Shown: positions 19,220 through 27,157 of the stretch, one piece after another | Position numbering within the stretch: the first letter of the stretch is position 1 | Layout: each line of letters opens with the position of its first letter | From: Pseudomonas maumuensis | Lineage (GTDB): Bacteria > Pseudomonadota > Gammaproteobacteria > Pseudomonadales > Pseudomonadaceae | Direction: 5' to 3' | DNA: 64,000 nt | NCBI RefSeq assembly: GCF_019139675.1 | Contig: NZ_CP077077.1 | Location: 2,976,001-3,040,000, forward strand | Notes under the pieces: generated by a model | The model's input: the letters and a program-made list of their open reading frames with translations, nothing else | What the model was told of the DNA's origin: nothing | Databases searched by the model: none | Program-made: the position numbers and the translations under genes

Positions 19220-19450
19220 GTGAAGTTGATGAGCCACTTTATCGGCGAGCCCCAACAGATGTTTAGCCCGCGAACTGCACCCTGCAATTTTCTCCAATAC
19301 CACGACGAAAATCTGCTGGTAGCGCTGGCTATCGGTAACCGCCGGGTGCTGCGCCGCTTCGCCCATGCCCTGCCCTGGCTGAAACGGGCGACCGGGATGA
19401 TGCTGATCCTGCTCGCCGCTGGCATGCTCACTCGTCTGGCGTGGGGTTGA
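19220..19450 (+). CDS. Possible small membrane protein or C-terminal transporter remnant
   Basis: A frame starting at GTG 19220 (or ATG 19229) fills the gap between two minus-strand genes. Its second half has coding-like third-position GC and ends RRFAHALPWLKRATGMMLILLAAGMLTRLAWG, a basic segment followed by one membrane helix. This resembles the C-terminal end of LysE-type exporters, so it may be a decayed remnant. The first half has weak coding character. Confidence 0.3.
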   Translation: MKLMSHFIGEPQQMFSPRTAPCNFLQYHDENLLVALAIGNRRVLRRFAHALPWLKRATGMMLILLAAGMLTRLAWG

Positions 19451-20123
19451 CCTGCGTCAGGCTGGCGAGGTCCAGCAGGCTGAAGCGACCACGGCTCCAG
19501 CCGCCGGTGTCCAGGTGCCAGACGTTACCCAGCACCTTAATCTCCAGCACCGGCGTATGGCCGACCAGCAAGGCGCGCAGGCCCTTTACCGGGCGGCTGT
19601 CGCCCTCCTTGAGGCGCCGGCGCGACCACTGGCAAACCTCGCGCACCTGCAGGTCATCCCCGGCCTGCAGGCTCGCGCACAGCTGCGCCCAGTCGTCGAA
19701 CGGGCTGTCGGCATGCAACAGGCCGACCGGCCCGCCCGCCGTGTCGACCTGCAAGGCGATCGGCAGGCGTTCGAACACCTCGACGAAACGCACCTGCTCG
19801 GCCTTTGGCAAATCGAGGAACCATCCGCCACCGGCGGCCCGGTACATGTCCAGGTCGACCCGGCCGCCGCGCAGGTGATTGACCGCGAGCGACTCGTGGT
19901 TGCCCTGCACCGCATGGAACCAGGGCTCGGCCAGCCATTGCAGCGCCTGGGCGCTGCCCGGCCCGCGGTCGACCAGGTCGCCGACGCTGAACAGCCGATC
20001 GACCAGCGGATCGAAGCCGACGGCCTCCAGGCATTCGCGCAGGCGCTCGAAATGCCCATGGATATCGCCTACGGCCAGGTCACGGCCTCGGGTGTTGGCG
20101 GCGACCCGCCTGAACGCACTCAT
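19428..20123 (-). CDS. PrpA-like metallophosphoesterase
   Basis: A 231-residue calcineurin-like phosphoesterase with the metal-binding motifs GDIHGH (19-24), GDLVDRG (48-54) and GNHE (74-77), plus a later HTP and DTGG. Relatives are bacterial serine/threonine or broad-specificity phosphatases such as PrpA/ApaH-type enzymes. It is transcribed divergently from the DUF3016 gene. Confidence 0.88.
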   Translation of the reverse strand: MSAFRRVAANTRGRDLAVGDIHGHFERLRECLEAVGFDPLVDRLFSVGDLVDRGPGSAQALQWLAEPWFHAVQGNHESLAVNHLRGGRVDLDMYRAAGGGWFLDLPKAEQVRFVEVFERLPIALQVDTAGGPVGLLHADSPFDDWAQLCASLQAGDDLQVREVCQWSRRRLKEGDSRPVKGLRALLVGHTPVLEIKVLGNVWHLDTGGWSRGRFSLLDLASLTQVNPTPDE

Positions 20124-20197
20124 CGCATCATTCCTCTGCTTCTGCCCGGCACCGGCGTAAAATAGGCGGGCAAGCCGCCCGAACCCGGAGGTGCATC

Positions 20198-20707
20198 ATG
20201 CGTACTACCCTGGCCAGTTGCCTGCTGATGGTGCTGGCACTAGACAGCATGGCACAGGGCACTTCGACCGCGCAGGTCGAGGTGCGTTTCGACCATCCCG
20301 AGAAGTTCCGCGATGCCAGCCTCGACAACCGCGCCTACCCGCGCGGCGCCGACCCGCAGGTGATGAAGGCCCTGGCCGAGCACCTGCAGGCACTCGGCCA
20401 ACGCTACTTGCGGCCCGGTCAGCAACTGCTGATCGACATTCGCGACATCGACTTGGCCGGCCAGTTCGAGCCTTGGCACAGCCAGGCCTACGATGTGCGC
20501 TTTCTGCGCGAAGTGACCTGGCCCAGCATCGACCTCGACTACACCTTCGAGCAGCCCGGCCAGCCCACGCTCAAGGCCAAGGAGCGCCTGAGCGACAAAA
20601 TGTACCTCAGTCGCCCCGGTCGCCTGGGCAACAATGATCGGCTGTATGCGGAAAAGGCCATGCTTGGCGACTGGTTCCGCCAGCGCTTTGCCCCGCCGTC
20701 CTCTTGA
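20198..20707 (+). CDS. DUF3016 periplasmic protein
   Basis: A 169-residue protein with a signal peptide ending near Ser-Met-Ala-Gln. The mature part (VEVRFDHPEKFRDA, GQRYLRPGQQLLIDIRDIDLAG, SDKMYLSR) fits the DUF3016 family. Function is unknown. The start has CGGAGGTG nearby. Confidence 0.78.
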   Translation: MRTTLASCLLMVLALDSMAQGTSTAQVEVRFDHPEKFRDASLDNRAYPRGADPQVMKALAEHLQALGQRYLRPGQQLLIDIRDIDLAGQFEPWHSQAYDVRFLREVTWPSIDLDYTFEQPGQPTLKAKERLSDKMYLSRPGRLGNNDRLYAEKAMLGDWFRQRFAPPSS

Positions 20708-20710
20708 GCG

Positions 20711-21235
20711 TCAACCTGCCAGACGGCGCAGGGCGATGGGTGCGATCAGCCGATGGAACGGCGCTACCGGCAGCATGTACAGGCGGCCCAGCCAATTGTG
20801 CGTACGCACCACCGTGCTGACCAGCACCTCGCAACTGCCCTCGGCCAGCGGACGGCGCATCAGGGCGATGTACACGTCCAGGTGCTGGTCGCGGTCGACC
20901 AACAGCACCTCATCGACGGTGTTGCTCACCAGCGTGAAGATCCCCACCCGCTCACCGGGCTGGTAGTCATGCGGGGCGCGAGCCGGGTCGATGGCGGTCA
21001 AGCGCCCCAGATCCTTGAGGCCGAACAGGCCCACCAGGCGATTGCGCAGCACCATCAATCCGTCGATCCAGGCGGGCATGCTCGTCATCAGGCGCAGGAA
21101 ATGCACCATGGCAGGCCGCCCGTCGTCCTTCAATTGGATCGCCCGGCAATGACGAAAGCCCGCCTGTCCGGCGTGGGCGGCGATCAGCGAGTCGGCGGGT
21201 ATGGCTGCGGCGTGGGTCATTGCGGTTTCGTCCAT
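20711..21235 (-). CDS. DUF2867 domain protein
   Basis: A 174-residue protein without signal peptide. The repeated pattern of beta-strand segments (GERVGIFTLVSNTVDEVLLVDRDQHLDVYIAL) and the final LPVAPFHRLIAPIALRRLA fit DUF2867, often found fused to or beside SDR-type dehydrogenases. Function is unknown. Its ATG has AGGT upstream; a second ATG at 21220 lacks a ribosome site. Confidence 0.7.
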   Translation of the reverse strand: MDETAMTHAAAIPADSLIAAHAGQAGFRHCRAIQLKDDGRPAMVHFLRLMTSMPAWIDGLMVLRNRLVGLFGLKDLGRLTAIDPARAPHDYQPGERVGIFTLVSNTVDEVLLVDRDQHLDVYIALMRRPLAEGSCEVLVSTVVRTHNWLGRLYMLPVAPFHRLIAPIALRRLAG

Positions 21236-21388
21236 GAAATCGACCTGTCGGTACTGGGAGTGAGCGTGCGGCGATTGTATCCTCGTCAGCCGACGACATG
21301 CCAAGGACGGATACCTCTTGAGGACTTGCACGCTACGACAGCTTTCACGGCCAGGCATTGGCCGGCAATGGCCTGCGGAGCTACCCGC

Positions 21389-21631
21389 ATGAAGTATGTG
21401 CTGGTGATCCTGGCCAGCTACGCCAGCGTCTGGTACCTGGTCGGCACCCTGATTCGCGGGCGCCTCGCCGATATTGCCGAAGGCCTGAGACACCGCCCGG
21501 ACGCGCCGCCTGCCGGGCAGTACCTGCGGGAAGTCGAAGCCCACGCCCGACGCGCCCACCGCCACTACAGCCTGTTCGCCGGCACCTTGCTGGCCGTGGT
21601 GTTGACGTTGTTCTGTAGCTGGCTCAGCTGA
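21389..21631 (+). CDS. Small membrane protein (80 aa)
   Basis: Two hydrophobic segments, residues 2-22 and about 60-80, are separated by a charged loop containing EVEAHARRAHRHY. GGAG lies nine bases before the ATG. It runs convergently toward ogt, with three bases between the stop codons. Not recognised; probably an inner-membrane protein. Confidence 0.6.
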   Translation: MKYVLVILASYASVWYLVGTLIRGRLADIAEGLRHRPDAPPAGQYLREVEAHARRAHRHYSLFAGTLLAVVLTLFCSWLS

Positions 21632-21634
21632 GGC

Positions 21635-22135
21635 CTAAAAATCCAACGCCAGGCTCTGGCGCCCCTCCAGCGCCAGCAGGTACTGCTTGGCCGGCAATCC
21701 ACCGGCGAAACCAGTGAGGCTACCTGAGGCTCCAATCACCCGGTGGCATGGCGCGATTATCGAGATCGGGTTGCGCCCGTTGGCCGCGCCCACCGCGCGA
21801 ACCGCATCGGGCTTGCCGATCTGCTGGGCGATCTGGCCGTAGCTGCGGGTTTCGCCGAAGGGAATGGTCAACAGCGCCGCCCACACCTCGCGCTGGAACG
21901 CGGTGCCGACAAAATCCAGGTCCAGCTCGAAGCGCTGACGTTCGCCGGCGAAGTATTCGCCCAGCTGGCAGGCGGTCTCACGTAACACGCCGTGCTGGTC
22001 GTCCCGGTGCAGCTCGCCCAGGCGCACCCGGTTTTCCCGCTCCTGCTCCCACAGCACGGCGGCCAGCCGCTCGCCCCGCGCCACCAGGGTAAGGGTGCCG
22101 ACAGGCGATTGCATGAGGGTGAAGGCACAGGACAT
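21635..22135 (-). CDS. ogt: Methylated-DNA-protein-cysteine S-methyltransferase
   Basis: A 166-residue DNA repair protein that takes the alkyl group from O6-alkylguanine onto Cys130. The active-site motif PCHR is at 129-132, preceded by AVGAANGRNPISII, and the DNA-binding helix region IPFGETRSYGQIA is intact. Length fits Ogt rather than the two-domain Ada. GGAG precedes the ATG at 22135. Confidence 0.92.
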   Translation of the reverse strand: MSCAFTLMQSPVGTLTLVARGERLAAVLWEQERENRVRLGELHRDDQHGVLRETACQLGEYFAGERQRFELDLDFVGTAFQREVWAALLTIPFGETRSYGQIAQQIGKPDAVRAVGAANGRNPISIIAPCHRVIGASGSLTGFAGGLPAKQYLLALEGRQSLALDF

Positions 22136-22285
22136 GGCAGGCTCCGGCAGGATGACGATCGTTGCACTGTACCCATCGCGGCGCGGCCACGCATCCGCTT
22201 TCTTGCCCAGCCATCGCCACTGGCCAGGCCAAGCCACCACCCCGTACACTGGGCCGCCACTCGTTTTTCAAAGGATGGAAACACA

Positions 22286-22813
22286 GTGAACGACGCCTCG
22301 CCCGACATCGTCATCGAGCGCTTTGCCGAGCAGCACCTGCACGGTATCACCGCGCTCTACAACGAGCCCGCCGTGTGCCGCAAGGTGCTGCAGATGCCCT
22401 ATCAGTCCGTTGAAGTCTGGCGCGAACGCCTGGCCGCCTACCACGAGCGGCAGGTGCGCCTGGTGGCGGTGCAGCAAGGCCAGGTGATCGGCAATATCGG
22501 CCTCGACCAGAGCACGCGCATCCGCCAGGCACACCTGGGCGAGCTGCTGATGGGCGTTGCCCAGGCCTGGCAAGGCAAGGGCGTCGGCTCGCGGCTGATG
22601 ACCGCCATCCTCGACATCGCCGACAACTGGATGAACCTGCACAGGGTCCAGCTCACCGTCTACGCCGACAACGAACCGGCACTGGCGCTGTACCGCAAGT
22701 TCGGCTTCGAAGTCGAAGGCCGGCTGCGCGACTACGGCGTGCGCGACGGTGCGTATGTCGATGCACTGTGCATGGCGCGCATGCGTCAGTCGAAGAACTC
22801 CATGCCCGCGTAG
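22286..22813 (+). CDS. GNAT-family N-acetyltransferase
   Basis: A 175-residue acetyltransferase with the acetyl-CoA pyrophosphate motif [13 protein letters not shown] and the C-terminal [30 protein letters not shown] of the RimJ/RimL-like group. It starts at GTG with AAGGA ten bases upstream. The substrate is unknown. The 3' end overlaps convergent fosA by 28 bases. Confidence 0.85.
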   Translation: MNDASPDIVIERFAEQHLHGITALYNEPAVCRKVLQMPYQSVEVWRERLAAYHERQVRLVAVQQGQVIGNIGLDQSTRIRQAHLGELLMGVAQAWQGKGVGSRLMTAILDIADNWMNLHRVQLTVYADNEPALALYRKFGFEVEGRLRDYGVRDGAYVDALCMARMRQSKNSMPA

Positions 22814-23196
22814 GGTTTGACCCGGCAGGCCGCCAGCCGCGAGTGCAGATCGCCGACATGCGCTTCGAGCTGGTGGCCGTCAGGGTCGAGGAAGTACAGC
22901 GAGTCGCCCTCGCTGCTGTCCTGTTTCCACAGGCCGACGCCATGCTCGCGCAAGCGTTGGGCGAATTCCGCGAAATCCGCTTGGCGAATCGAAAACGCAT
23001 AGTGCGTGTAGTTGCGCTGCAAATCACCCGCCGCGACCTGATCGACCGACAGGCACAGCCACAAGTCGCCCAGGCTCAGGTAGGCACCCCGCGCCCAACG
23101 TGCATCGAGCTTGAAGCCCAATACCTGATGGTAGAACTCAATGCTTTCCGCCAGCCTGGATACGGCCAGGGTGAGATGGTTGAATCCGTTCAACAT
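22786..23196 (-). CDS. fosA: Fosfomycin-inactivating glutathione transferase FosA
   Basis: A 136-residue vicinal-oxygen-chelate enzyme that opens the fosfomycin epoxide with glutathione. The start [12 protein letters not shown] is diagnostic, with metal ligands His7, His65 and Glu111 and Thr9 in place; [14 protein letters not shown] is also conserved. Length matches chromosomal Pseudomonas FosA (135). The ATG at 23196 was preferred over an upstream TTG. Confidence 0.92.
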   Translation of the reverse strand: MLNGFNHLTLAVSRLAESIEFYHQVLGFKLDARWARGAYLSLGDLWLCLSVDQVAAGDLQRNYTHYAFSIRQADFAEFAQRLREHGVGLWKQDSSEGDSLYFLDPDGHQLEAHVGDLHSRLAACRVKPYAGMEFFD

Positions 23197-23223
23197 GAAC
23201 AAGGCCCCAGAGTGAAGTACGAC

Positions 23224-23258
23224 GCGGGGCGAGCCCCATCGAGGCAGGCTCGCCCCGC
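23224..23258 (-). terminator. Hairpin between lipoprotein gene and fosA
   Basis: GCGGGGCGAGCC (23224-23235) and GGCTCGCCCCGC (23247-23258) form a perfect 12-bp stem with an 11-base loop, ten bases after the lipoprotein stop. There is no clear T run, so termination is probable rather than certain. Confidence 0.5.
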
Positions 23259-23268
23259 CATGTCGCGA

Positions 23269-23616
23269 TCATACTCGCGAACACATCAGAGCGGCATCGA
23301 GCAGACGTCCCTTGTCATACCAGGCATCGCGCTGATAGGCGGAATACTGCTGCCGCCCAGGGGAACCCTGCACCTTCACCAGGCCGTCGGCCTTGTTCGG
23401 ATCGGTGCTGGCGACAAACAACTCGAGAGCATCCTGGTTTTGCACGACGTAGGTCGTGGCGTTCGCGGGAAGCTCGGCCTTGACGCAGTTCAGGTAGTCA
23501 GGCGGGCTTTTCGCGGTCACACCGAAGGTGTTGTCGCGGCCCGCGCGGATATCGGGATCATGCGCGCAGCCGGCCAGCAGCAGGCTGGCGGCCAATGCCA
23601 TCGTCAAGCGGCTCAT
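23269..23616 (-). CDS. Small lipoprotein
   Basis: A 115-residue protein with a type II signal peptide (lipobox LLAGC, Cys17). The mature part contains two further cysteines and no recognised domain. The ATG at 23616 gives the correct signal peptide length. Function is unknown. Confidence 0.7.
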   Translation of the reverse strand: MSRLTMALAASLLLAGCAHDPDIRAGRDNTFGVTAKSPPDYLNCVKAELPANATTYVVQNQDALELFVASTDPNKADGLVKVQGSPGRQQYSAYQRDAWYDKGRLLDAALMCSRV

Positions 23617-23737
23617 ACAGACTCCAACCACCCCAGCAGCAAGCCCTGGACAGGGTCAGGCAGCTACCACCCTTTTTAATAGTGTGCTTACGATCTAACA
23701 GACTAGCTGCGCATGACGGGCGCGGTATGCCGGTTCG

Positions 23738-24286
23738 CTATATCGCTTGGGCGGGCCTGTCGATCCGGTACAGCACGTGTGGTCGCAGCGGATCGCCTTC
23801 AGGCACCGTCAAATCGGGGAAGTCGTCCGCCGGGTCCGAATGCATCCCCAACCGTTGCATCAACGCCCTGGAAGGTGTGTTGATGGCGGAGGTGTAGCCG
23901 ATGACCTGGCGTAACCCAAGCGTCGACCATGCGTACGCCAGGCAGGCGCTGGCCGCCTCGAATGCATAGCCTTGCCGCCAGTGACTGCGCCCGAGGATCC
24001 AGCCGATTTCGACGTGGGGGCCGCCCGGTATCTCATCTCCCGTCGAGGACAATCCCAGCCCGCCGATGAGCGCACCGTCGGCCCTGCGCTCGACCGCGAC
24101 AAAGCCGAACCCTTGTGCCTGCAAGTGTCGATCGCAGTCGGCAAGCATCGACCGGGTTTCATCGGGCGTCAGTAGCGCCGGGTAGTAGTAGCGCCTGACT
24201 TCGGGGTCGGCATTGACGAGGGCGAAGGCTTCGATGTCCCGTTCGGCCCAGGGCCGCAGGACAAGACGTGGGGTCTCGATGAACAT
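23738..24286 (-). CDS. GNAT-family N-acetyltransferase (RimJ/RimL type)
   Basis: A 182-residue acetyltransferase starting ETPRLVLRPWAERDIEAFA, typical for RimJ/RimL-like enzymes. The acetyl-CoA site is in HWRQGYAFEAASACLAYAW, followed by NTPSRALMQRLGM. Target unknown. Confidence 0.85.
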   Translation of the reverse strand: MFIETPRLVLRPWAERDIEAFALVNADPEVRRYYYPALLTPDETRSMLADCDRHLQAQGFGFVAVERRADGALIGGLGLSSTGDEIPGGPHVEIGWILGRSHWRQGYAFEAASACLAYAWSTLGLRQVIGYTSAINTPSRALMQRLGMHSDPADDFPDLTVPEGDPLRPHVLYRIDRPAQAI

Positions 24287-24428
24287 GGGTTAGGTGCAAC
24301 TCCCTTCTACCAGGCATGACCGACATCGCCCTGCGATGCCTGCGAGGCACGGGAATCTAGCACAAGCGAATGCTCTTTGAACTCCGGCCTACAATCGACC
24401 GGAGCCCGGACAGGTCAATGCATAGCGA

Positions 24429-24806
24429 TCAAGGTTTGCCGAAAACATAGAAGCTCAGGTTGGCCGAACTCTTGCCCGCAGCGAACAAACCACGCAGGTT
24501 GTTCATCGAGACGCTGCGAATGTTGAAAGTCTCCTGAGCGGAGTAGTTGTCATTGATGCTGACGTACTGCAGGTTCTTGTCGCTGCCACCGGAATAGTCC
24601 AGGCGAACCATGAAGGTGCCTGCACCGGCGGTGGTTCTGAGGATGAAGGATTTGTACTGCTGGATCTGCGCTTCGACGAAGTTCGCGCCCGCCCGCTCAC
24701 CTTCCTTGCCCTTCACATCACAACGACCGCTACTCAGGTAGACATAACCTGGAGGCACTTGGACATCGGCGGCCAGTTCTTCTTTGAAAGCCTGTTGCTG
24801 TGTCAT
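24429..24806 (-). CDS. Orphan 125-aa protein, accessory region
   Basis: Not recognised. It has no signal peptide or membrane segment, one cysteine, and alternating hydrophobic/polar runs (FMVRLDYSGG, NLQYVSINDNYSAQETFNIRSVSMNNL, ANLSFYVFGK) that suggest a beta-rich fold. A possible ribosome site AAGGAG precedes the ATG at about eight bases. GC is lower than in flanking genes and it is isolated in orientation and function, which suggests horizontal acquisition. Its small size and beta-rich look resemble secreted or insect-active small proteins, but nothing specific supports that. Confidence 0.65.
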   Translation of the reverse strand: MTQQQAFKEELAADVQVPPGYVYLSSGRCDVKGKEGERAGANFVEAQIQQYKSFILRTTAGAGTFMVRLDYSGGSDKNLQYVSINDNYSAQETFNIRSVSMNNLRGLFAAGKSSANLSFYVFGKP

Positions 24807-24982
24807 GACTCATGCTCCTTATGAGTAGGATTTGCTTACAGCACTGATGAGTCTACAAGCGCCCGGCAAGTCGGCATTACCGGCGGACAAGCGGAACACG
24901 CAAACGGATAATACGAGACGGGAGTTAAATTCAAATGAATTGATAAATTGTTTCAGCCACTACCCTGCCCCGCGAACGGCCT

Positions 24983-25180
24983 TCAGCGCCGCTTGTTGAT
25001 CCGTACTGTCAGCGCGCTGAAGAACATGAGCATGGCGGCGACATACAGGAAGACCAGATCGACGCCTGGAAACACGCCAATCCCTACGCACCAGGCAACC
25101 AGGAATATCCCGCCGACAATGCAGCGTTGTCGGGCCGTGAATCGCTCACTCGCGGCCTTTATACGGTCTATCCATGCCAT
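24983..25180 (-). CDS. Small two-helix membrane protein (65 aa), tandem paralogue A
   Basis: The layout is basic N-terminus, then two membrane helices (residues about 22-38 and 40-58), then a basic tail INKRR. The pattern M-x-W...T-R-Q-R-C-I-V-G-G...A-W-x-V-G-x-x-V/F-P-G...L-x-Y aligns along its length with the protein at 25252-25449, also 65 residues. The ATG chosen (25180) gives the same length as the paralogue. Function unknown. Confidence 0.6.
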   Translation of the reverse strand: MAWIDRIKAASERFTARQRCIVGGIFLVAWCVGIGVFPGVDLVFLYVAAMLMFFSALTVRINKRR

Positions 25181-25251
25181 CGATGCACTCCACGAAGGGT
25201 CAAAACCTTGATGATGATCTCCTTGAAATCGAAAGCCGCCTGACGATTCCC

Positions 25252-25449
25252 TCAGTGCTTGCCTGCCGACGCTGGCGACCCGGCCCCCGTGAGGATGACG
25301 CTGGCAGCGATCACGAGATAGATCAGGTACTGCCCTGGGTGGACAAAAAGACCTACCGCCCAGACAGCGATCAATCCCCCGCCGATCCAACGCCTGCGCC
25401 GAGGTGTCAGCCACACCAGCAACGCTGCGTGTTTTTCACGCCAGCTCAT
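25252..25449 (-). CDS. Small two-helix membrane protein (65 aa), tandem paralogue B
   Basis: A 65-residue protein: MSWREK.., a basic block TPRRRRW, then GGGLIAVWAVGLFVHPGQYLIYLVIAASVIL forming two helices joined by a Pro-Gly turn. It is a diverged tandem copy of the neighbour at 24983-25180. GGGAG lies about seven bases upstream of the ATG. Confidence 0.6.
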   Translation of the reverse strand: MSWREKHAALLVWLTPRRRRWIGGGLIAVWAVGLFVHPGQYLIYLVIAASVILTGAGSPASAGKH

Positions 25450-25567
25450 CCCACACTCCCTGTCTGGTAAACGGCGAAGCATACCACCGTGAGCGCCCGT
25501 CAACGTCAACCGAACGACAATCCTGCGCCCGGGCCCGGTTCTGGGGACATCGCCCCAGAAGTGGGGA

Positions 25568-25666
25568 TCAGACACTGGCCTGCAAGAACATGAAAACCGC
25601 CACCACATCCACGGCCAGCACGGCGGCCACGACGAAGCTCATGAAATGGAAGTCATCCTGGAACAT
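25568..25666 (-). CDS. Single-helix microprotein (32 aa)
   Basis: The frame encodes Met-Phe-Gln-Asp-Asp-Phe-His-Phe followed by a 20-residue hydrophobic helix ending Phe-Leu-Gln-Ala-Ser-Val. A strong GGGAG ribosome site lies seven bases before the ATG. It heads a same-strand series with the two 65-residue membrane proteins. Coding potential rests on ribosome site, helix and position. Confidence 0.45.
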   Translation of the reverse strand: MFQDDFHFMSFVVAAVLAVDVVAVFMFLQASV

Positions 25667-26022
25667 GTCTGCTCTCCCGCTGGTGGGTTTGCTGGGCTCA
25701 AGCAACTCCCGTTCCAGCCTGCCCGCTACAGGATCATGTCCATTGGTCAGGCGCGGTGGGTCTGTCGCGCAAACGGGCGCTTACTGATCACTCCCTCCGA
25801 CCCTGCGCAAGGATGCCAATCGAGGTGTGCCCGATGAGACGCATCCAGAAAATCATCCAGCAGCGCCGTCGGCAGTTGCATGTGCATCTGCCGCCCAGTG
25901 AATTGAAGGCGTTGAGCCGTGAAGATGGACCCAACATGGCGAAACCGCTAAAGGGGGCGCAGAGGCGCCAAACCACATGTGATGCTAGGCTCGGGCGAAC
26001 CTGGCCATCCAAGGTAGTGGAA
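25667..26022. other. Gap without a confident gene
   Basis: Short frames exist on both strands but none has a good ribosome site with domain-like content. The plus-strand frame that continues into the DUF6434 gene contains a basic segment MRRIQKIIQQRRRQLHVHLPP, which may be a decayed fragment. Confidence 0.4.
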
Positions 26023-26229
26023 ATGAGCTTCGACTGGCACGCTGGACCTATCACCCGCACCACTCTGCTCGACAAGAACTACCGCAATACGCAGAAGGTC
26101 CGGCAGTTTCTGCTCGGTGAATGCGGCGCGGCGTTCAAGTTCGATCGGACCTTCATGGCCTGGATCAAGAGCGGAGTCCCCTCCACCATGGGTGATGTCG
26201 CGGATGAATGGATGCGTACGCGCAGGTGA
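26023..26229 (+). CDS. DUF6434-type small protein (68 aa)
   Basis: The sequence FDWHAGPITRTTLLDKNYRNTQKVRQFL followed by FKFDRTFMAWIKSG and TMGDVADEW matches what I remember of DUF6434, a domain often linked to SAP-domain proteins. The ATG at 26023 starts exactly at the domain and has AAGG ten bases upstream. Function unknown. It is a stand-alone domain here. Confidence 0.65.
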   Translation: MSFDWHAGPITRTTLLDKNYRNTQKVRQFLLGECGAAFKFDRTFMAWIKSGVPSTMGDVADEWMRTRR

Positions 26230-26584
26230 CCGCCCGGCAGCTGTGTCTCAGGGTGGCGCTGCCAGCGACAAGTGCCGGAAAAAGAACCTGTTTCAGGTAG
26301 ATCTTGTTATTTCCGCGTGCCGCCCCCTGGTTTGTCGCTCTCTACCCCTCTGACGGACGGGCAAGTAGGCCAAACACCGAGACCGGAAAAAGCCATCGAA
26401 CTACTTGCTTTAAGTACTTCATAGTCTTAACTGCGTAACACAACAACCCACGCTGAAAAAGGCATGAACTCACTTATCCATCCATGAGCTAACCTAACTA
26501 CTAATCATAAGTAGCAGTGGCAAGTCTGCACATTCCAAATAGGGAGCCGCCCCATGGAATCCACAACCCAAAGGGACTTAAACT
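26230..26584. other. AT-richer upstream region of the IPD072-like gene
   Basis: Noticeably AT-richer than the rest of the window, with no credible long ORF. A 23-codon frame with a GGGAG ribosome site (26554-26625) overlaps the start of the next gene in another frame. AAGTACTT (26411-26418) is a small palindrome in the probable promoter zone. Confidence 0.4.
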
Positions 26585-26860
26585 ATGAAACTCACGATCA
26601 CCAATGGCGCAAGCACATCAGTTGACATTGCAGTGAGCACATGGCGTAACGACGGAAATGACAGTTACTACTCAATAGCTCAAGGGGAATCTGACAGCTG
26701 GGACCGCAGCGACGCAAGAGGGTACTTGATGGCGGTGAAAATGAAATCCCAAGTAAAAACCTACTACGTTTCCCAAACCAGCAAGATAGTTGTTGAAGAT
26801 AACACCGTGAAAGATCATGGCCAAACTCTTAATCCGCTATACGCAGTAAATACCATGTAA
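26585..26860 (+). CDS. IPD072Aa-like small insecticidal protein homologue (91 aa)
   Basis: A 91-residue protein without signal peptide. Key features are Trp20, the block WDRSD (39-43) followed by Arg45-Gly46, YYV (60-62), SKIVV (66-70) and VKD-x-G (75-79) with Pro84-Leu85. From memory, these positions, the spacing and the overall length correspond to IPD072Aa, the 86-residue corn-rootworm-active protein of Pseudomonas chlororaphis. AAGGGA lies eight bases before the ATG. The gene sits alone in an AT-richer accessory segment near an integrase remnant. The homology is recalled, not computed; activity is inference. Confidence 0.65.
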   Translation: MKLTITNGASTSVDIAVSTWRNDGNDSYYSIAQGESDSWDRSDARGYLMAVKMKSQVKTYYVSQTSKIVVEDNTVKDHGQTLNPLYAVNTM

Positions 26861-26880
26861 CACCAGCAGCCGTTGTCGAC

Positions 26881-26922
26881 TGCAGAATGACTGGCATGCT
26901 GCACAGTGCTAGTCATTCTGCA
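26881..26922. repeat. 12-bp inverted repeat after the IPD072-like gene
   Basis: TGCAGAATGACT (26881-26892) and AGTCATTCTGCA (26911-26922) are exact complements with an 18-base loop, 20 bases after the stop codon. It may terminate the transcript, but no T run follows. Confidence 0.6.
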
Positions 26923-27157
26923 TGAGCGATTCTAATTACATGTATTCGACAAGCCTGCAGTGTAAACAGGCCTTGATCGTCGTCACCAGTGATAGCCGTA
27001 ATTCGTAGTGCGGGTGCTGGGGCAAGTTTGGCTCTTGTCGCTGCAGGTTCTCGCAACCCGTAACCGTTTCGACCAGGTCCGCAGTCGGCAATGGTCTTGA
27101 GATAATGGCGAATTGCCGGTACTTTTAGCGGCTTTGTCAGTAAGGACACTCCCTTTC

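Noticed and set aside
26881..26922. 12-bp inverted repeat considered as an intrinsic terminator or att site
   Set aside because: No T run follows and no second copy was found at the other end of the accessory segment, so it is listed only as a repeat.
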